64,000 nucleotides of DNA from an uncultured Erythrobacter sp. Its GTDB lineage: Bacteria > Pseudomonadota > Alphaproteobacteria > Sphingomonadales > Sphingomonadaceae. A program made the translations under genes and the position numbers. Positions 1-9,093 of this stretch are shown in pieces. Each line of letters starts with the position of its first letter. Within the stretch, counting starts at the first letter, position 1. Location of the stretch: positions 496,001-560,000 of the forward strand of contig NZ_CANMZM010000003.1 in NCBI RefSeq assembly GCF_947502395.1, read 5' to 3'. A model generated the notes under the pieces. That model searched no databases, was not told the DNA's origin, and worked only from the letters and a program-made list of their open reading frames with translations.

Positions 1-1243
1 TGTGCTGTGTCATAAGCGCATTGAGCGTTTCTTCGCCGGCGATCCGGACGGCTGTCTCGCGTGCTTTTTCGTAAGCCTCGCGGTCCGTCGTCAACTCTGC
101 TGCCTGAAAGAGGCCTTGATCAAACCAGCGCATTTCGATGTCCGCATTCGCCTTGTTAAAAGCGATAAGATCAGCAAGGCTTCGCGGTGCGACATCGCTA
201 TCCGTTTCGCCCGGTCCGCCACCGATGGCGGGTATGCTCTCGAGATATTTGCCCATCTCTTCGCGCAGTTCGTAGAGGAGCACAGTGAAGCTGTTGCCGA
301 ACATGTCGGTGTTCAGATCGTGCTCAATTTCAATGATGACCGCGCCCGCCGCTTTGAGGTCAGCCAAGGCCGTTTCAAAAACCTCTTCAACCGCGTCATT
401 GTCGCCAACCTGCTTGCGCATCACGCCGATCCGCACACCTTGAAGCGAGTAGTCGGAGAGCCCCGCGGTGTAATCGCTGACCCGGACTGCATCCTTGGTT
501 GCATTATCGGCGCTGTCTTCGCCGGCGATGGCAGTCAGCAACAGAGCAGCGTCATAGACCGTCTTGGTCATAGGGCCTGCGGTGTCCTGAGTGCTGGAAA
601 TCGGGACCACATGCGTGCGGCTGACGATGCCGACGCTAGGCTTGAACCCAACCACGCCGTTGATAGCAGCGGGGCAAGTGATTGAGCCATTGGTCTCTGT
701 CCCAATCGCACCCCAAGCAAAGCCTGCTGCGACCGCTGCGCCGCTGCCAGAGGAGGAGCCGCAGGAATTGCGGTCTATTGCGTGAGGGTTGCGCGTTAAG
801 CCGCCCACCGCGCTCCACCCGCTGGTTGAGCTATTGCTGCGGATGTTCGCCCATTCCGACAGATTCGCCTTGCCCAGCACAACTCCGCCAGCTTCGCGCA
901 TATTGGCAATCAGGGGTGCGTCACGTCGGGTGAAATTGTATTTGAGAGCAAGGCTTCCGGCTGTCGTTGGAAACTCTTCTGTCTCAATATTGTCCTTCAC
1001 CAACACCGTGCGACCGCGCAAAATGCCCACGTCGGACATCTCGCGCGCCTTAAACCCCGCGGTGTAGGAATAGGTAATGACTGCATTGAGGCCCTGAGGA
1101 CCATCATTGTGCGCCCTGATGCGCTCAACCTGCTTGCCGACCTCTTTGACAGCGTCATAATCGGTCGAATTTTCCTCCGCACTCAGGGATACAGGTCCAA
1201 GCGCCAGCGACATCGCAAATAGCGAAACAAGTGATTTTTTCAT
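1..1243 (-). CDS. Amidase signature (AS) family amidase with signal peptide; 3' end truncated by window edge
   Basis: Reverse-strand translation from ATG at 1243: MKKSLVSLFAMSLALGPVSLSAEENSTDYDAV...; contains the Gly/Ser-rich AS signature NSCGSSSGSGAAVAAGFAWGAIGTETNGSITCPAAINGVVGFKP. Not in the ORF track because it runs off the window. Confidence 0.9.
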   Translation of the reverse strand, partial: MKKSLVSLFAMSLALGPVSLSAEENSTDYDAVKEVGKQVERIRAHNDGPQGLNAVITYSYTAGFKAREMSDVGILRGRTVLVKDNIETEEFPTTAGSLALKYNFTRRDAPLIANMREAGGVVLGKANLSEWANIRSNSSTSGWSAVGGLTRNPHAIDRNSCGSSSGSGAAVAAGFAWGAIGTETNGSITCPAAINGVVGFKPSVGIVSRTHVVPISSTQDTAGPMTKTVYDAALLLTAIAGEDSADNATKDAVRVSDYTAGLSDYSLQGVRIGVMRKQVGDNDAVEEVFETALADLKAAGAVIIEIEHDLNTDMFGNSFTVLLYELREEMGKYLESIPAIGGGPGETDSDVAPRSLADLIAFNKANADIEMRWFDQGLFQAAELTTDREAYEKARETAVRIAGEETLNALMTQH

Positions 1244-1293
1244 GAGGTCGGACCTTACACTTTTGCCCCTTTTGCCCAAGTGCAAAGTTAACG

Positions 1294-1325
1294 CCCTTGA
1301 AGATTGTGCACATCCGCCCGACATA
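1294..1325 (+). promoter_or_regulatory. Putative RpoH (sigma-32) type promoter upstream of clpP
   Basis: CCCTTGAA (1294-1301), 15 nt, CCCGACATA (1317-1325), close to the CTTGAA-N13-15-CCCCATnT heat-shock consensus; clpP ATG at 1370. Confidence 0.5.
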
Positions 1326-1369
1326 GGCGCTCAAGCCTTTTGGCAACACTTTGGATGAGGACACACTCG

Positions 1370-2086
1370 ATGATCGACCTGCTTGGCAATTCTGGCGAAA
1401 CCTATGGCTCGCAAGGGCGCTTTGAGCACGATCCCGTGACTGGCGCTTTGGTTCCTACGGTGGTTGAACAATCGAGTCGCGGTGAGCGTGCGTTCGACAT
1501 CTTCTCGCGCCTGCTGCGTGAGCGGATCGTGTTTGTGACCGGTCAGGTTGAAGACAATATGGCTTCGCTTATTGTCGCACAGCTGTTGTTCCTCGAAAGT
1601 GAAAACCCTTCCAAGCCGATCAGCATGTATATCAACTCGCCTGGGGGCGTAGTGACGGCTGGCATGGCGATCCATGACACCATGCAATACATCAAGCCAC
1701 GTGTGTCGACCGTATGCATCGGTCAGGCCGCCTCTATGGGTAGCTTCCTCCTGGCAGCAGGTGAGCCCGGCATGCGTGTGGCACTTCCGAATGCGCGGAT
1801 CATGGTTCACCAACCTTCTGGCGGCGCACGCGGAATGGCTTCCGATATCGAGATCCAGGCCCGCGAGATCTTGCGCATTCGCACCCGTCTCAACGACCTT
1901 TATGTGAAGTACACCGGCCAAAGCCTCGACGAGATCGAAGAGGCAATGGACCGTGATACCTTCCTCGAAGCGCAAGAAGCCAAGGACTTTGGGCTTGTTG
2001 ACAAAGTTTTTGAAACCCGTCCTGAGGCGGGTGATGAAGCTGGCGAAGGTTCTGATGAAAAGGGCTCAGGCGGCGCGCCTGAGTAA
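1370..2086 (+). CDS. clpP: ATP-dependent Clp protease proteolytic subunit
   Basis: [56 protein letters not shown]: Ser/His/Asp protease motifs of ClpP; internal ATG at 1370 preferred over 1304. Confidence 0.97.
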   Translation: MIDLLGNSGETYGSQGRFEHDPVTGALVPTVVEQSSRGERAFDIFSRLLRERIVFVTGQVEDNMASLIVAQLLFLESENPSKPISMYINSPGGVVTAGMAIHDTMQYIKPRVSTVCIGQAASMGSFLLAAGEPGMRVALPNARIMVHQPSGGARGMASDIEIQAREILRIRTRLNDLYVKYTGQSLDEIEEAMDRDTFLEAQEAKDFGLVDKVFETRPEAGDEAGEGSDEKGSGGAPE

Positions 2087-2292
2087 GCGGTAACCTTCGT
2101 TTGACACCGTGGCCCATTGCAGGACGCGGGCGCGCAAGGTTTAATCGCATGTGCACTATTTGACCGTAATTATCGGCATTGCGGATCAAAAATGCTGTGC
2201 CATGTGTTGATTCATGTGGACAGCGAGATACACTCGGCGAATCTGGTGGTTGGTCTTGAGGCCGCCCAATCCAGATTTGAGGATTATTAGGA

Positions 2293-3558
2293 ATGACCAA
2301 ATTGAGCGGAACTGACAGCAAAAGTACTCTCTATTGCAGCTTCTGTGGGAAGTCGCAGCATGAGGTGCGCAAGCTTATCGCTGGCCCCACCGTATTCATC
2401 TGCGATGAGTGCGTTGAACTGTGCAACGACATCATCCGCGAAGAGACCAAAGCGGGCATCGCTGGCAAGAAAGAGGGCGAGGTTCCAACCCCGTCTGAAA
2501 TCTTTGCAACGCTCAACGATTATGTGATCGGTCAGGCTTCGGCCAAGCGCAATCTCTCGGTTGCGGTTCACAACCACTACAAGCGTCTCAAGCATTCGGG
2601 CAAAGCGGGCGAAGTTGAGCTGGCGAAGTCCAACATCCTGCTCGTTGGCCCAACCGGCACGGGTAAGACACTACTCGCACAAACGCTTGCGCGCACCTTT
2701 GATGTGCCGTTCACTATGGCGGATGCAACCACACTGACCGAAGCGGGTTATGTAGGTGAGGACGTTGAGAACATCATTCTCAAGCTGCTCCAGGCCTCTG
2801 ACTATAACGTCGAGAAAGCTCAGCACGGCATTGTTTACATTGATGAGATCGACAAGATCACCCGCAAGGCGGAAAACCCCTCAATCACCCGCGATGTATC
2901 GGGTGAGGGCGTACAACAGGCCTTGCTGAAGCTGATGGAAGGCACAACCGCGTCCGTGCCTCCACAAGGTGGTCGTAAGCACCCACAGCAGGAATTCTTG
3001 CAAGTGGATACAACCAACATTCTCTTCATCTGCGGTGGCGCCTTTGCTGGTCTGGACAAGATCATCGCGGACCGTTTGCAGAAGCGTTCCATCGGGTTTG
3101 GCGCGCATGTTGCTGATCCTGAAAAACGCCGCATTGGCGAACTCCTTGAAAAGAGTGAGCCGGAGGATCTGCTCAAGTTTGGTCTCATCCCAGAATTCGT
3201 CGGCCGTTTGCCGGTCATCGCAACTCTGCACGATCTTGATGTCGATGCGCTGGTGACGATCCTCAAAGAGCCGAAAAACGCTCTGGTGAAGCAGTATAAG
3301 AAGCTCTTCGAGCTTGAAGATGTCGAGCTCTCTTTCACCGAGGAAGCGCTCAAAGCCATCGCCGAACGCGCAATCAAGCGCAAGACGGGCGCTCGCGGAC
3401 TTCGCTCAATCGTTGAGGGTATTCTGCTCGATACGATGTTTGACCTTCCCGATATGGAAGGTGTGACGGAGATCGTGATCGACGAAGATGTGGTAGAGGG
3501 CAAGAAGAACCCGATCCGCGTCCACGGCAGCGAAGAGGCGAAAGAAGAGGCGGCCTAG
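2293..3558 (+). CDS. clpX: ATP-dependent Clp protease ATP-binding subunit ClpX
   Basis: N-terminal zinc-binding domain [27 protein letters not shown]; Walker [19 protein letters not shown]; directly downstream of clpP. Confidence 0.98.
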   Translation: MTKLSGTDSKSTLYCSFCGKSQHEVRKLIAGPTVFICDECVELCNDIIREETKAGIAGKKEGEVPTPSEIFATLNDYVIGQASAKRNLSVAVHNHYKRLKHSGKAGEVELAKSNILLVGPTGTGKTLLAQTLARTFDVPFTMADATTLTEAGYVGEDVENIILKLLQASDYNVEKAQHGIVYIDEIDKITRKAENPSITRDVSGEGVQQALLKLMEGTTASVPPQGGRKHPQQEFLQVDTTNILFICGGAFAGLDKIIADRLQKRSIGFGAHVADPEKRRIGELLEKSEPEDLLKFGLIPEFVGRLPVIATLHDLDVDALVTILKEPKNALVKQYKKLFELEDVELSFTEEALKAIAERAIKRKTGARGLRSIVEGILLDTMFDLPDMEGVTEIVIDEDVVEGKKNPIRVHGSEEAKEEAA

Positions 3559-3571
3559 GAAAGTCGTCCAG

Positions 3572-3893
3572 GTGGCTGAGCAAGAGCTCTTCACAGCCGC
3601 ATTTTTCGCATTTCTGAGCCTTTGTGTGACCGCTTTGTTGGCCATGCGCCGCTTCCGTTCGCTACAGTCGCGCCTTTCAAAGACGCTCTGTTGGTCCGTT
3701 CCAGCGATTGGCTTGCTGATTATACCATTGGTAGTGCTCGAGGCTCTCTACGGCGAAAGCAGTGGCTTCAGAGCAATGCTCTACGGCCTAGCAGCGGCTG
3801 TATTGTGGGCGGCTTGCCGTGTTCTTCCCCCTTGCTCAGCTCTTGATGGGGTTTCTAGCTGGGATTGCCGATACAGAAGATACCCAACGCTAG
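3572..3893 (+). CDS. Small membrane protein gene, probably frameshifted near 3815
   Basis: GTG start 14 nt after clpX; hydrophobic MAEQELFTAAFFAFLSLCVTALLAM...LLIIPLVVLEALYG...LYGLAAAVLWAA; the next frame continues hydrophobic as AVFFPLAQLLMGFLAGIADTEDTQR* (stop 3891-3893). The uninterrupted ORF in the original frame instead runs to 3916 with a non-membrane-like tail. Confidence 0.45.
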
Positions 3894-3928
3894 AGCGCGG
3901 GATGCAAACACCATGATGTGTGCTCTTA

Positions 3929-3969
3929 CAAAAACCCCGCCCGGCTCGGGAACGATGAGCCAGGCGGGG
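3929..3969 (-). terminator. Rho-independent terminator downstream of the fasciclin gene (minus strand)
   Basis: Minus strand CCCCGCCTGGCTC...GAGCCGGGCGGGGTTTTTG: GC-rich stem followed by T-run. Confidence 0.6.
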
Positions 3970-4050
3970 CGGATGCAAACGCCTCTTCAATTAGGGAGGG
4001 GGACGGAAAGAGGCGCTTGCGGGTGCTTGGGTATGTACGGTGCCGGCCGA

Positions 4051-4614
4051 TTAGGCAGGCAGGAACACCCCATCAGTCACGTGGATGATGCCGTTTGAGG
4101 TCTGCACATTGGCGGTAGTCACGGCTGTTGCACGGCCCTTGGCATCGGTGATGATGATGTTTTCGCCTGAAAGGCGCGCAGTGAGCTTTTGGCCAGCAAG
4201 CGTCTCGATTGTCGCTTCGCCGCCGTGACGGTTAATCAGGTGAACAAGGTCGTCCGAAGTAACGGAGCCTGAAACTGCGTGATAGACGAGTACATTGGTG
4301 AGAGTGCCCTTGTTTTCAGGCTTCAACAGAGTGCTGACTGTACCGTCCGGAAGCTTCGCAAATGCGGTGTCGGTCGGTGCGAAAATGGTGAAGGGGCCCG
4401 GGTTCGACAAAGTTCCGGCGAGGTCCGCTGCGGTAACAGCCGCAACGAGGGTGTTGTGCACGCCGGTGCTTTGCGCGGTCTGAACAATGTTTGGTGCTTC
4501 AGCGGCACGCTGCTTATGCGCGGCAACGGGAGCGGTCCCCATGGCTACAAAGCCGGTAGTTGCGGCGGCACCTGCGAGAAGAACGGTACGGAAGGTCTTA
4601 GGGATCATTGACAT
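4051..4614 (-). CDS. Secreted fasciclin-domain (FAS1) protein
   Basis: Signal peptide MSMIPKTFRTVLLAGAAATTGFVAMG; FAS1 motifs LSNPGPFTIFAPTDTAFAKLPDGTVSTLL, NVLVYHAVSG, TANVQTSNGIIHVTDGVFLPA. Confidence 0.93.
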   Translation of the reverse strand: MSMIPKTFRTVLLAGAAATTGFVAMGTAPVAAHKQRAAEAPNIVQTAQSTGVHNTLVAAVTAADLAGTLSNPGPFTIFAPTDTAFAKLPDGTVSTLLKPENKGTLTNVLVYHAVSGSVTSDDLVHLINRHGGEATIETLAGQKLTARLSGENIIITDAKGRATAVTTANVQTSNGIIHVTDGVFLPA

Positions 4615-4654
4615 CGGAATTCTCCAGTTTGTGCAAGCCCTCCCAGTCTTGCAT

Positions 4655-4761
4655 TGAAAATTACGCAAGGCTTTCCCCCGCGGATGCATGTGCCGAAAAA
4701 TTTTTGTGAAAATTGCGCAAACCCGCAGAAATCAGGGGTTTCGGCAGTCGTTTTTGCGCAA
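4655..4761. promoter_or_regulatory. Three phased TTGCG(C/T)AA octamers upstream of the fasciclin gene
   Basis: TGAAAATTACGCAA at 4655-4668 and TGAAAATTGCGCAA at 4707-4720 (52 bp apart, 1 mismatch), plus TTGCGCAA at 4754-4761 (41 bp further). Confidence 0.35.
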
Positions 4762-5550
4762 TCAGACTTGGTTGAACGCGCCTTCGGCCACAACTGGGCC
4801 GGCATCAACGCCCTCGGGTTTGCCGCCGATAGGCTCACGCGTCAGGACAAGTCCGACCCCGTCACCCATATTGGCTGTGATCTCCTGAGCTAATTCTTGG
4901 CTAAGAACCTCTCCAGGCACTACAACTCCCAGGCTCTGCAGCGCGCTGCCATCTGCGGGGACCAACCAGAGTTCATGATCGTGGACACCATCAGCGATGA
5001 GCCCGATTGCCCCCACCAAAAGCCGTTCACTTTCAGGGATATAGGTGACATCAAGGCGAAGGCCGGTATCGCCGATGGGCACTTGCGCAATAAGTGGGTT
5101 GGCCGCAGCGAGCACAGTGCCATTGGTCGAAGGAACAACAGATCTCGGTTCACCGCCAGGGCTGAACACCATTACGGCTAGCATTAAGGCGGCTGCTGCC
5201 GAGGTAATCCCGGCGGTCCATTGCCAGCGGCGCAACCGCGAGGCCAGATCAACCACATTGGATGCAATGTCACCATCGTCATTCGCCGCCAGATTGGGCT
5301 GTGACCCATTGATTTGAGCCTCAATGCGCGCCCAAACCGCATCGCTGGGTTCGGCGGGCGCAACCTCATCAGTCCAAGGCGCAAACCAGTTATTCCACCA
5401 CGCTTTGCGCGCGGCATATTCAGGATCGCTCGCAGCCTTCCCACGTGAAGCGAGCAGCTCTTCACCTTCAAGCAGGCCCAGTGCGTGCTCGGCAGCTTTC
5501 ATCGCGTCGTCACGCTCTCTATCGTCGAAGGGGGTGTCTTCAGTGCTCAT
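4762..5550 (-). CDS. Anti-sigma factor (RskA-like, single TM)
   Basis: N-terminal cytosolic helical region, TM WTAGITSAAAALMLAVMVFSP, periplasmic C-terminal domain; start overlaps sigma-factor stop (ATGA at 5547-5550). Confidence 0.85.
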   Translation of the reverse strand: MSTEDTPFDDRERDDAMKAAEHALGLLEGEELLASRGKAASDPEYAARKAWWNNWFAPWTDEVAPAEPSDAVWARIEAQINGSQPNLAANDDGDIASNVVDLASRLRRWQWTAGITSAAAALMLAVMVFSPGGEPRSVVPSTNGTVLAAANPLIAQVPIGDTGLRLDVTYIPESERLLVGAIGLIADGVHDHELWLVPADGSALQSLGVVVPGEVLSQELAQEITANMGDGVGLVLTREPIGGKPEGVDAGPVVAEGAFNQV

Positions 5551-6179
5551 GCCGCTTCACTCGCCTCCAAACAGGCGCGCAGCTTTTGCAGGCCGCGGCG
5601 GATCCAACTCTTCATCGTGCCGAGCGGTACGTCAGCGCGCTCGGCCAGTTCGGCATAAGTGAAGCCATCGAAGAATGCGCTACGGATATGATTCTGCGTG
5701 CGCTCATCAAGCCCTTGAATACAAGCATGAATTTGCGCGTTCTGCTCGACGTCAACCATCAAGACATCAGCAAGCGGGGAGCTATCAGGCAAGGGCAGAG
5801 CCTCTTCTACCGGCACCGCTCCGCCGCGCACTTTGCCAGTGCGGAGACGATCAATCGCTCGGTTGCGCGCAAAGGTGGCCAGCCACGAAATCGGGCTCGC
5901 TCTCTCCGGATCGTACCGGTCGGCCTTTTGCCAAAGATTGATGTAAACGTCTTGCAATGCGTCTTCTGCTTCTTTCCTGTCACCTAATATACGCAGACAA
6001 ACCCCAAAAAGCTTCACGCGTGTTGCCTGATATATTTCCTCCAGGGCCGCGCTGTCGCCATCCGCCAAACGCGCCATTGCTGCTCGTAAGCGTTCGCGTG
6101 CGATATCCGCCGCAGGGTCAGTTCTGCCATCAGCCATCAGCGCACTCGCTCCACTACCGGTGCCGAGAATGCGCAGCAA
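5547..6179 (-). CDS. ECF-type RNA polymerase sigma factor (SigK-like); alternative start at 6137
   Basis: Region 2 CLRILGDRKEAEDALQDVYINLWQKADRYDPERASPISWLATFARNRAIDRLR and region 4 FFDGFTYAELAERADVPLGTMKSWIRRGLQKLR. Confidence 0.93.
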   Translation of the reverse strand: MLRILGTGSGASALMADGRTDPAADIARERLRAAMARLADGDSAALEEIYQATRVKLFGVCLRILGDRKEAEDALQDVYINLWQKADRYDPERASPISWLATFARNRAIDRLRTGKVRGGAVPVEEALPLPDSSPLADVLMVDVEQNAQIHACIQGLDERTQNHIRSAFFDGFTYAELAERADVPLGTMKSWIRRGLQKLRACLEASEAA

Positions 6180-6315
6180 ACCGATGTGTCTGGCCAGACT
6201 TTCTTATGTTGCACGATATGAATGTCCCTCACTGCTCGTCCCTTGAACATTGCGGCTGGTCAAGGTCAATCCTTGCACCAAATGCAATTGGGACGAGTGA
6301 AGTTGGAATTGGTTC

Positions 6316-7008
6316 CTAATCGTACACACATCCGTCGAGGCCTTCGCGCTTTACGACAGCGATGCTTTGTTCAATTCGGTTTCCATGCCGGGCGAGCCAG
6401 CCACTTGGGTTCTTTACCGCGCGTTTTTTAGGCAAGGGAAGGGCAACCGCCATGCGGCTTGCCTCATCGGGCGAAAGGCGCGCGGCCGAGCGACCGAAAT
6501 AGCGCTGTGCCCCGGCCTCTGCGCCATAGGTCCCGATCCCGGTTTCGGCGACATTGAGATAGACCTCGATGATCCGTTGCTTGCCCCAGACGGCCTCAAT
6601 CCAGAAGGTAAACCAGGCTTCGAGAGCTTTGCGAAAATAGCTGCCACCTTGCCACAGAAAGACGTTCTTGGCGGTCTGCTGACTGATGGTTGAGCCGCCC
6701 CTGATCCGTCCGCCTTTGGCGTTCTCACGGGCGGCTTTCTCGATGGCTTCGGTGTCAAACCCCCAGTGTTCGCAGTACCTTGCGTCCTCCGAAGCGATAA
6801 CCGCCGCGACGAGGTTCGGGTCGATATTGTCGAGGCTTTCCCAATCCTTCGTGATTGAGTTCTCGTCCATCACCATGGTCGCGGTGATGGGTACGGGTAT
6901 CCATTTAAAGGCGATCACCAGAAAAAGGCTCACACCGACGAACCAAAGGATGATCTGTGCCAAAATGCGGAGAGTGAATATGCCAATGCGTTTCATTGTG
7001 CATCGCAT
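6316..7008 (-). CDS. mtgA: Monofunctional biosynthetic peptidoglycan transglycosylase
   Basis: N-terminal TM then GT51 motifs AAVIASEDARYCEHWGFD, GGSTISQQTAKNVFLWQGGSYFRKALEAWFT, EVYLNVAETGIGTYGAEAGAQRYFG. Confidence 0.95.
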   Translation of the reverse strand: MRCTMKRIGIFTLRILAQIILWFVGVSLFLVIAFKWIPVPITATMVMDENSITKDWESLDNIDPNLVAAVIASEDARYCEHWGFDTEAIEKAARENAKGGRIRGGSTISQQTAKNVFLWQGGSYFRKALEAWFTFWIEAVWGKQRIIEVYLNVAETGIGTYGAEAGAQRYFGRSAARLSPDEASRMAVALPLPKKRAVKNPSGWLARHGNRIEQSIAVVKREGLDGCVYD

Positions 7009-7106
7009 TTAGAGAGCGGTGCTGGCAGGTGCAAATGCGCTTCTACAGGCTTGCTCTGGCTGGCACGGCGTGCTTGATGGGTGAAAAGCTTTTCGGGGAA
7101 GACATA

Positions 7107-8456
7107 ATGAACCTACTTCGCACAACCACCGCCGCGATTGCGCTCGCAATGGCTGCTTCATCTGCGACAGCGATGGCGGATAATCACGCGGTCGATCATA
7201 ACGCAATCAAGGCCGCAGTTGAGGCCGATTATGACGGTTATCTCGCGCCGCTTTTCGTGCATTTTCATGAGAACCCTGAGCTCTCTTTCCTTGAGAATGA
7301 AACCGCAGCGCGCATGGCTCAGGAACTGCGCGATGCCGGCGTTGAGGTGACCGAAGGTGTCGGTGGCACCGGTGTTGTTGGGATGCTGGAAAACGGGGAG
7401 GGGCCACTGATCCTGATCCGCGCGGATATGGACGGGCTTCCTGTGCAGGAGAAATCAGGACTCGAATATGCATCCATGGCGACGCAAGTTGGTCAGGACG
7501 GTGTCGAATATCCAGTGATGCATGCTTGCGGGCACGATGTGCACATTACCTCGCTTGTGGGCACAGCGCGCAAGCTGGTTGAGATGAAAGACAACTGGTC
7601 CGGCACGATCATGTTCATTGTTCAACCAGCTGAAGAACGCGTCGGCGGGGCAAAAGCCATGCTGGCAGACGGCCTTTATGAGCGGTTCGGCACGCCTGAC
7701 TATGCACTCGCTTTTCACGTCGCTTCGGTGCTGCCGACCGGCAAAGTGTCAGCGGCGGAGGGCATTCAGTATTCAAGTGCGGACAGCGTTGATATCAAAG
7801 TGCCCGGCATCGGGGCTCATGGCGCGAGCCCTCATGCGGGTCGCGACCCGGTCTATATCGCCTCACAGATTGTGACCGCACTGCAATCTATTGTCAGCCG
7901 CGAAGTGCAGCCGCTCCAGCCAGCCGTCATAACAGTGGGAGCGTTTCACTCGGGTTCCAAGCACAATATCATCTCGGACCTGGCCGAGCTGCAACTCACA
8001 GTGCGTGCCAATGATGAGCGTGTTCGCGAGCAGTTGCTGGCAAGCATCGAGCGGATCGCGGTCAATGTCGGCAAAGCGCATGGTCTTCCTGATGATATGC
8101 CGGTTGAGGTCAAGGTCAGCGAGGGCACGCCTGTGACATTCAATGATCCAACGCTCGCACGCCGCCTTAACAATGTGATCAAGCGTGATCTGGGCGAGGA
8201 GTATTTCATGCCCTTCAAGCAGCAAGGCATGGGCGCCGAGGATTTCTCCTATTTCGTGGCGGAAGACATGGGTGTACCGGGATACTACTTTGCGGTTGGA
8301 GGGACCCCTCAGGCGGCCTTTGATGCGGCGGAGAATGGCGGACCTGCTGTGCCGAGCCATCACTCGCCTCTCTTCAAGGTTTCGCCACGTCCGAGTGTTA
8401 CCTTAGGCACGCGCGCGATGATTGCGGCGGTGTTGGACCTCGCACCAGCGAGCTAG
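7107..8456 (+). CDS. M20-family amidohydrolase with signal peptide
   Basis: ATG at 7107 (MNLLRTTTAAIALAMAASSATAMA); HENPELSFLENETAARMAQEL, LIRADMDGLPVQEKSGL, HACGHDVHITSLVGTA, GMGAEDFSYF. Confidence 0.92.
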   Translation: MNLLRTTTAAIALAMAASSATAMADNHAVDHNAIKAAVEADYDGYLAPLFVHFHENPELSFLENETAARMAQELRDAGVEVTEGVGGTGVVGMLENGEGPLILIRADMDGLPVQEKSGLEYASMATQVGQDGVEYPVMHACGHDVHITSLVGTARKLVEMKDNWSGTIMFIVQPAEERVGGAKAMLADGLYERFGTPDYALAFHVASVLPTGKVSAAEGIQYSSADSVDIKVPGIGAHGASPHAGRDPVYIASQIVTALQSIVSREVQPLQPAVITVGAFHSGSKHNIISDLAELQLTVRANDERVREQLLASIERIAVNVGKAHGLPDDMPVEVKVSEGTPVTFNDPTLARRLNNVIKRDLGEEYFMPFKQQGMGAEDFSYFVAEDMGVPGYYFAVGGTPQAAFDAAENGGPAVPSHHSPLFKVSPRPSVTLGTRAMIAAVLDLAPAS

Positions 8457-9031
8457 GCACTCCCCATACGCTCGGCCCACACTATGCGTCGCAACGGTCC
8501 GGGCGTACTGGTCCCAAAGGGAAAGCATGTGGTCAGCATCAGCAGTCCCCCGTCACCATAACTGTAGCCTTCGTGGGGGTGCGTGAATTCGTCCCAGCGC
8601 ACCGTTTCAAAATGGGTGATTCGGTAGCGGGCGCTCGTCCCATCGATACGTTCGAGCGTGAGTTGATCCCCTGCGCGAAGGTCCCTTACATATTCAAAAT
8701 GCGTATCACGGTGAGCGGCAAGCACTGTGAGTCCGCGCGATGGATCATCAACCAAGGCGCTGGGACCAAAGGCCATCGCTTCGCCCGATCCACCTGAAAG
8801 CACCACATCGCTTGCACCCAGCCTTGAGACTGAAATACGCGCGATCGGTGCGGTGTCGGCCCAACTCCAGGGTTTGACAGGGGCGCCGGTTTCGACGCTG
8901 GCTGTAAAGGCGCGCTCCAGCAGGACTTGCGCAACCTCGGCCTTGACCGGAATGTAGAGCGCTTTCGCAGTTACCGCAGCGCCGCTCAAAACCAGCGCTG
9001 CGATCACCATAATAGGAAGGGCGCGATGCAT
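8453..9031 (-). CDS. Class GN (proteobacterial) sortase
   Basis: ATG at 9031 (MHRALPIMVIAALVLSG); LTVLAAHRDTHFEYVRDLRAGDQL and catalytic LMLTTCFPF..TPGPLRRIVWA; lies immediately downstream of its putative LPxT substrate gene. Confidence 0.88.
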   Translation of the reverse strand: MHRALPIMVIAALVLSGAAVTAKALYIPVKAEVAQVLLERAFTASVETGAPVKPWSWADTAPIARISVSRLGASDVVLSGGSGEAMAFGPSALVDDPSRGLTVLAAHRDTHFEYVRDLRAGDQLTLERIDGTSARYRITHFETVRWDEFTHPHEGYSYGDGGLLMLTTCFPFGTSTPGPLRRIVWAERMGSA

Positions 9032-9093
9032 GGCTCCTTTCTTTGTCGCGCGCCCTTCCGGGTGGATGGAAAAGGGGGAGAGAACGACCTGCA

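Noticed and set aside
2-685. 227-aa plus-strand ORF at the window start
   Set aside because: Antisense to the AS-family amidase whose signature motif is intact on the minus strand.
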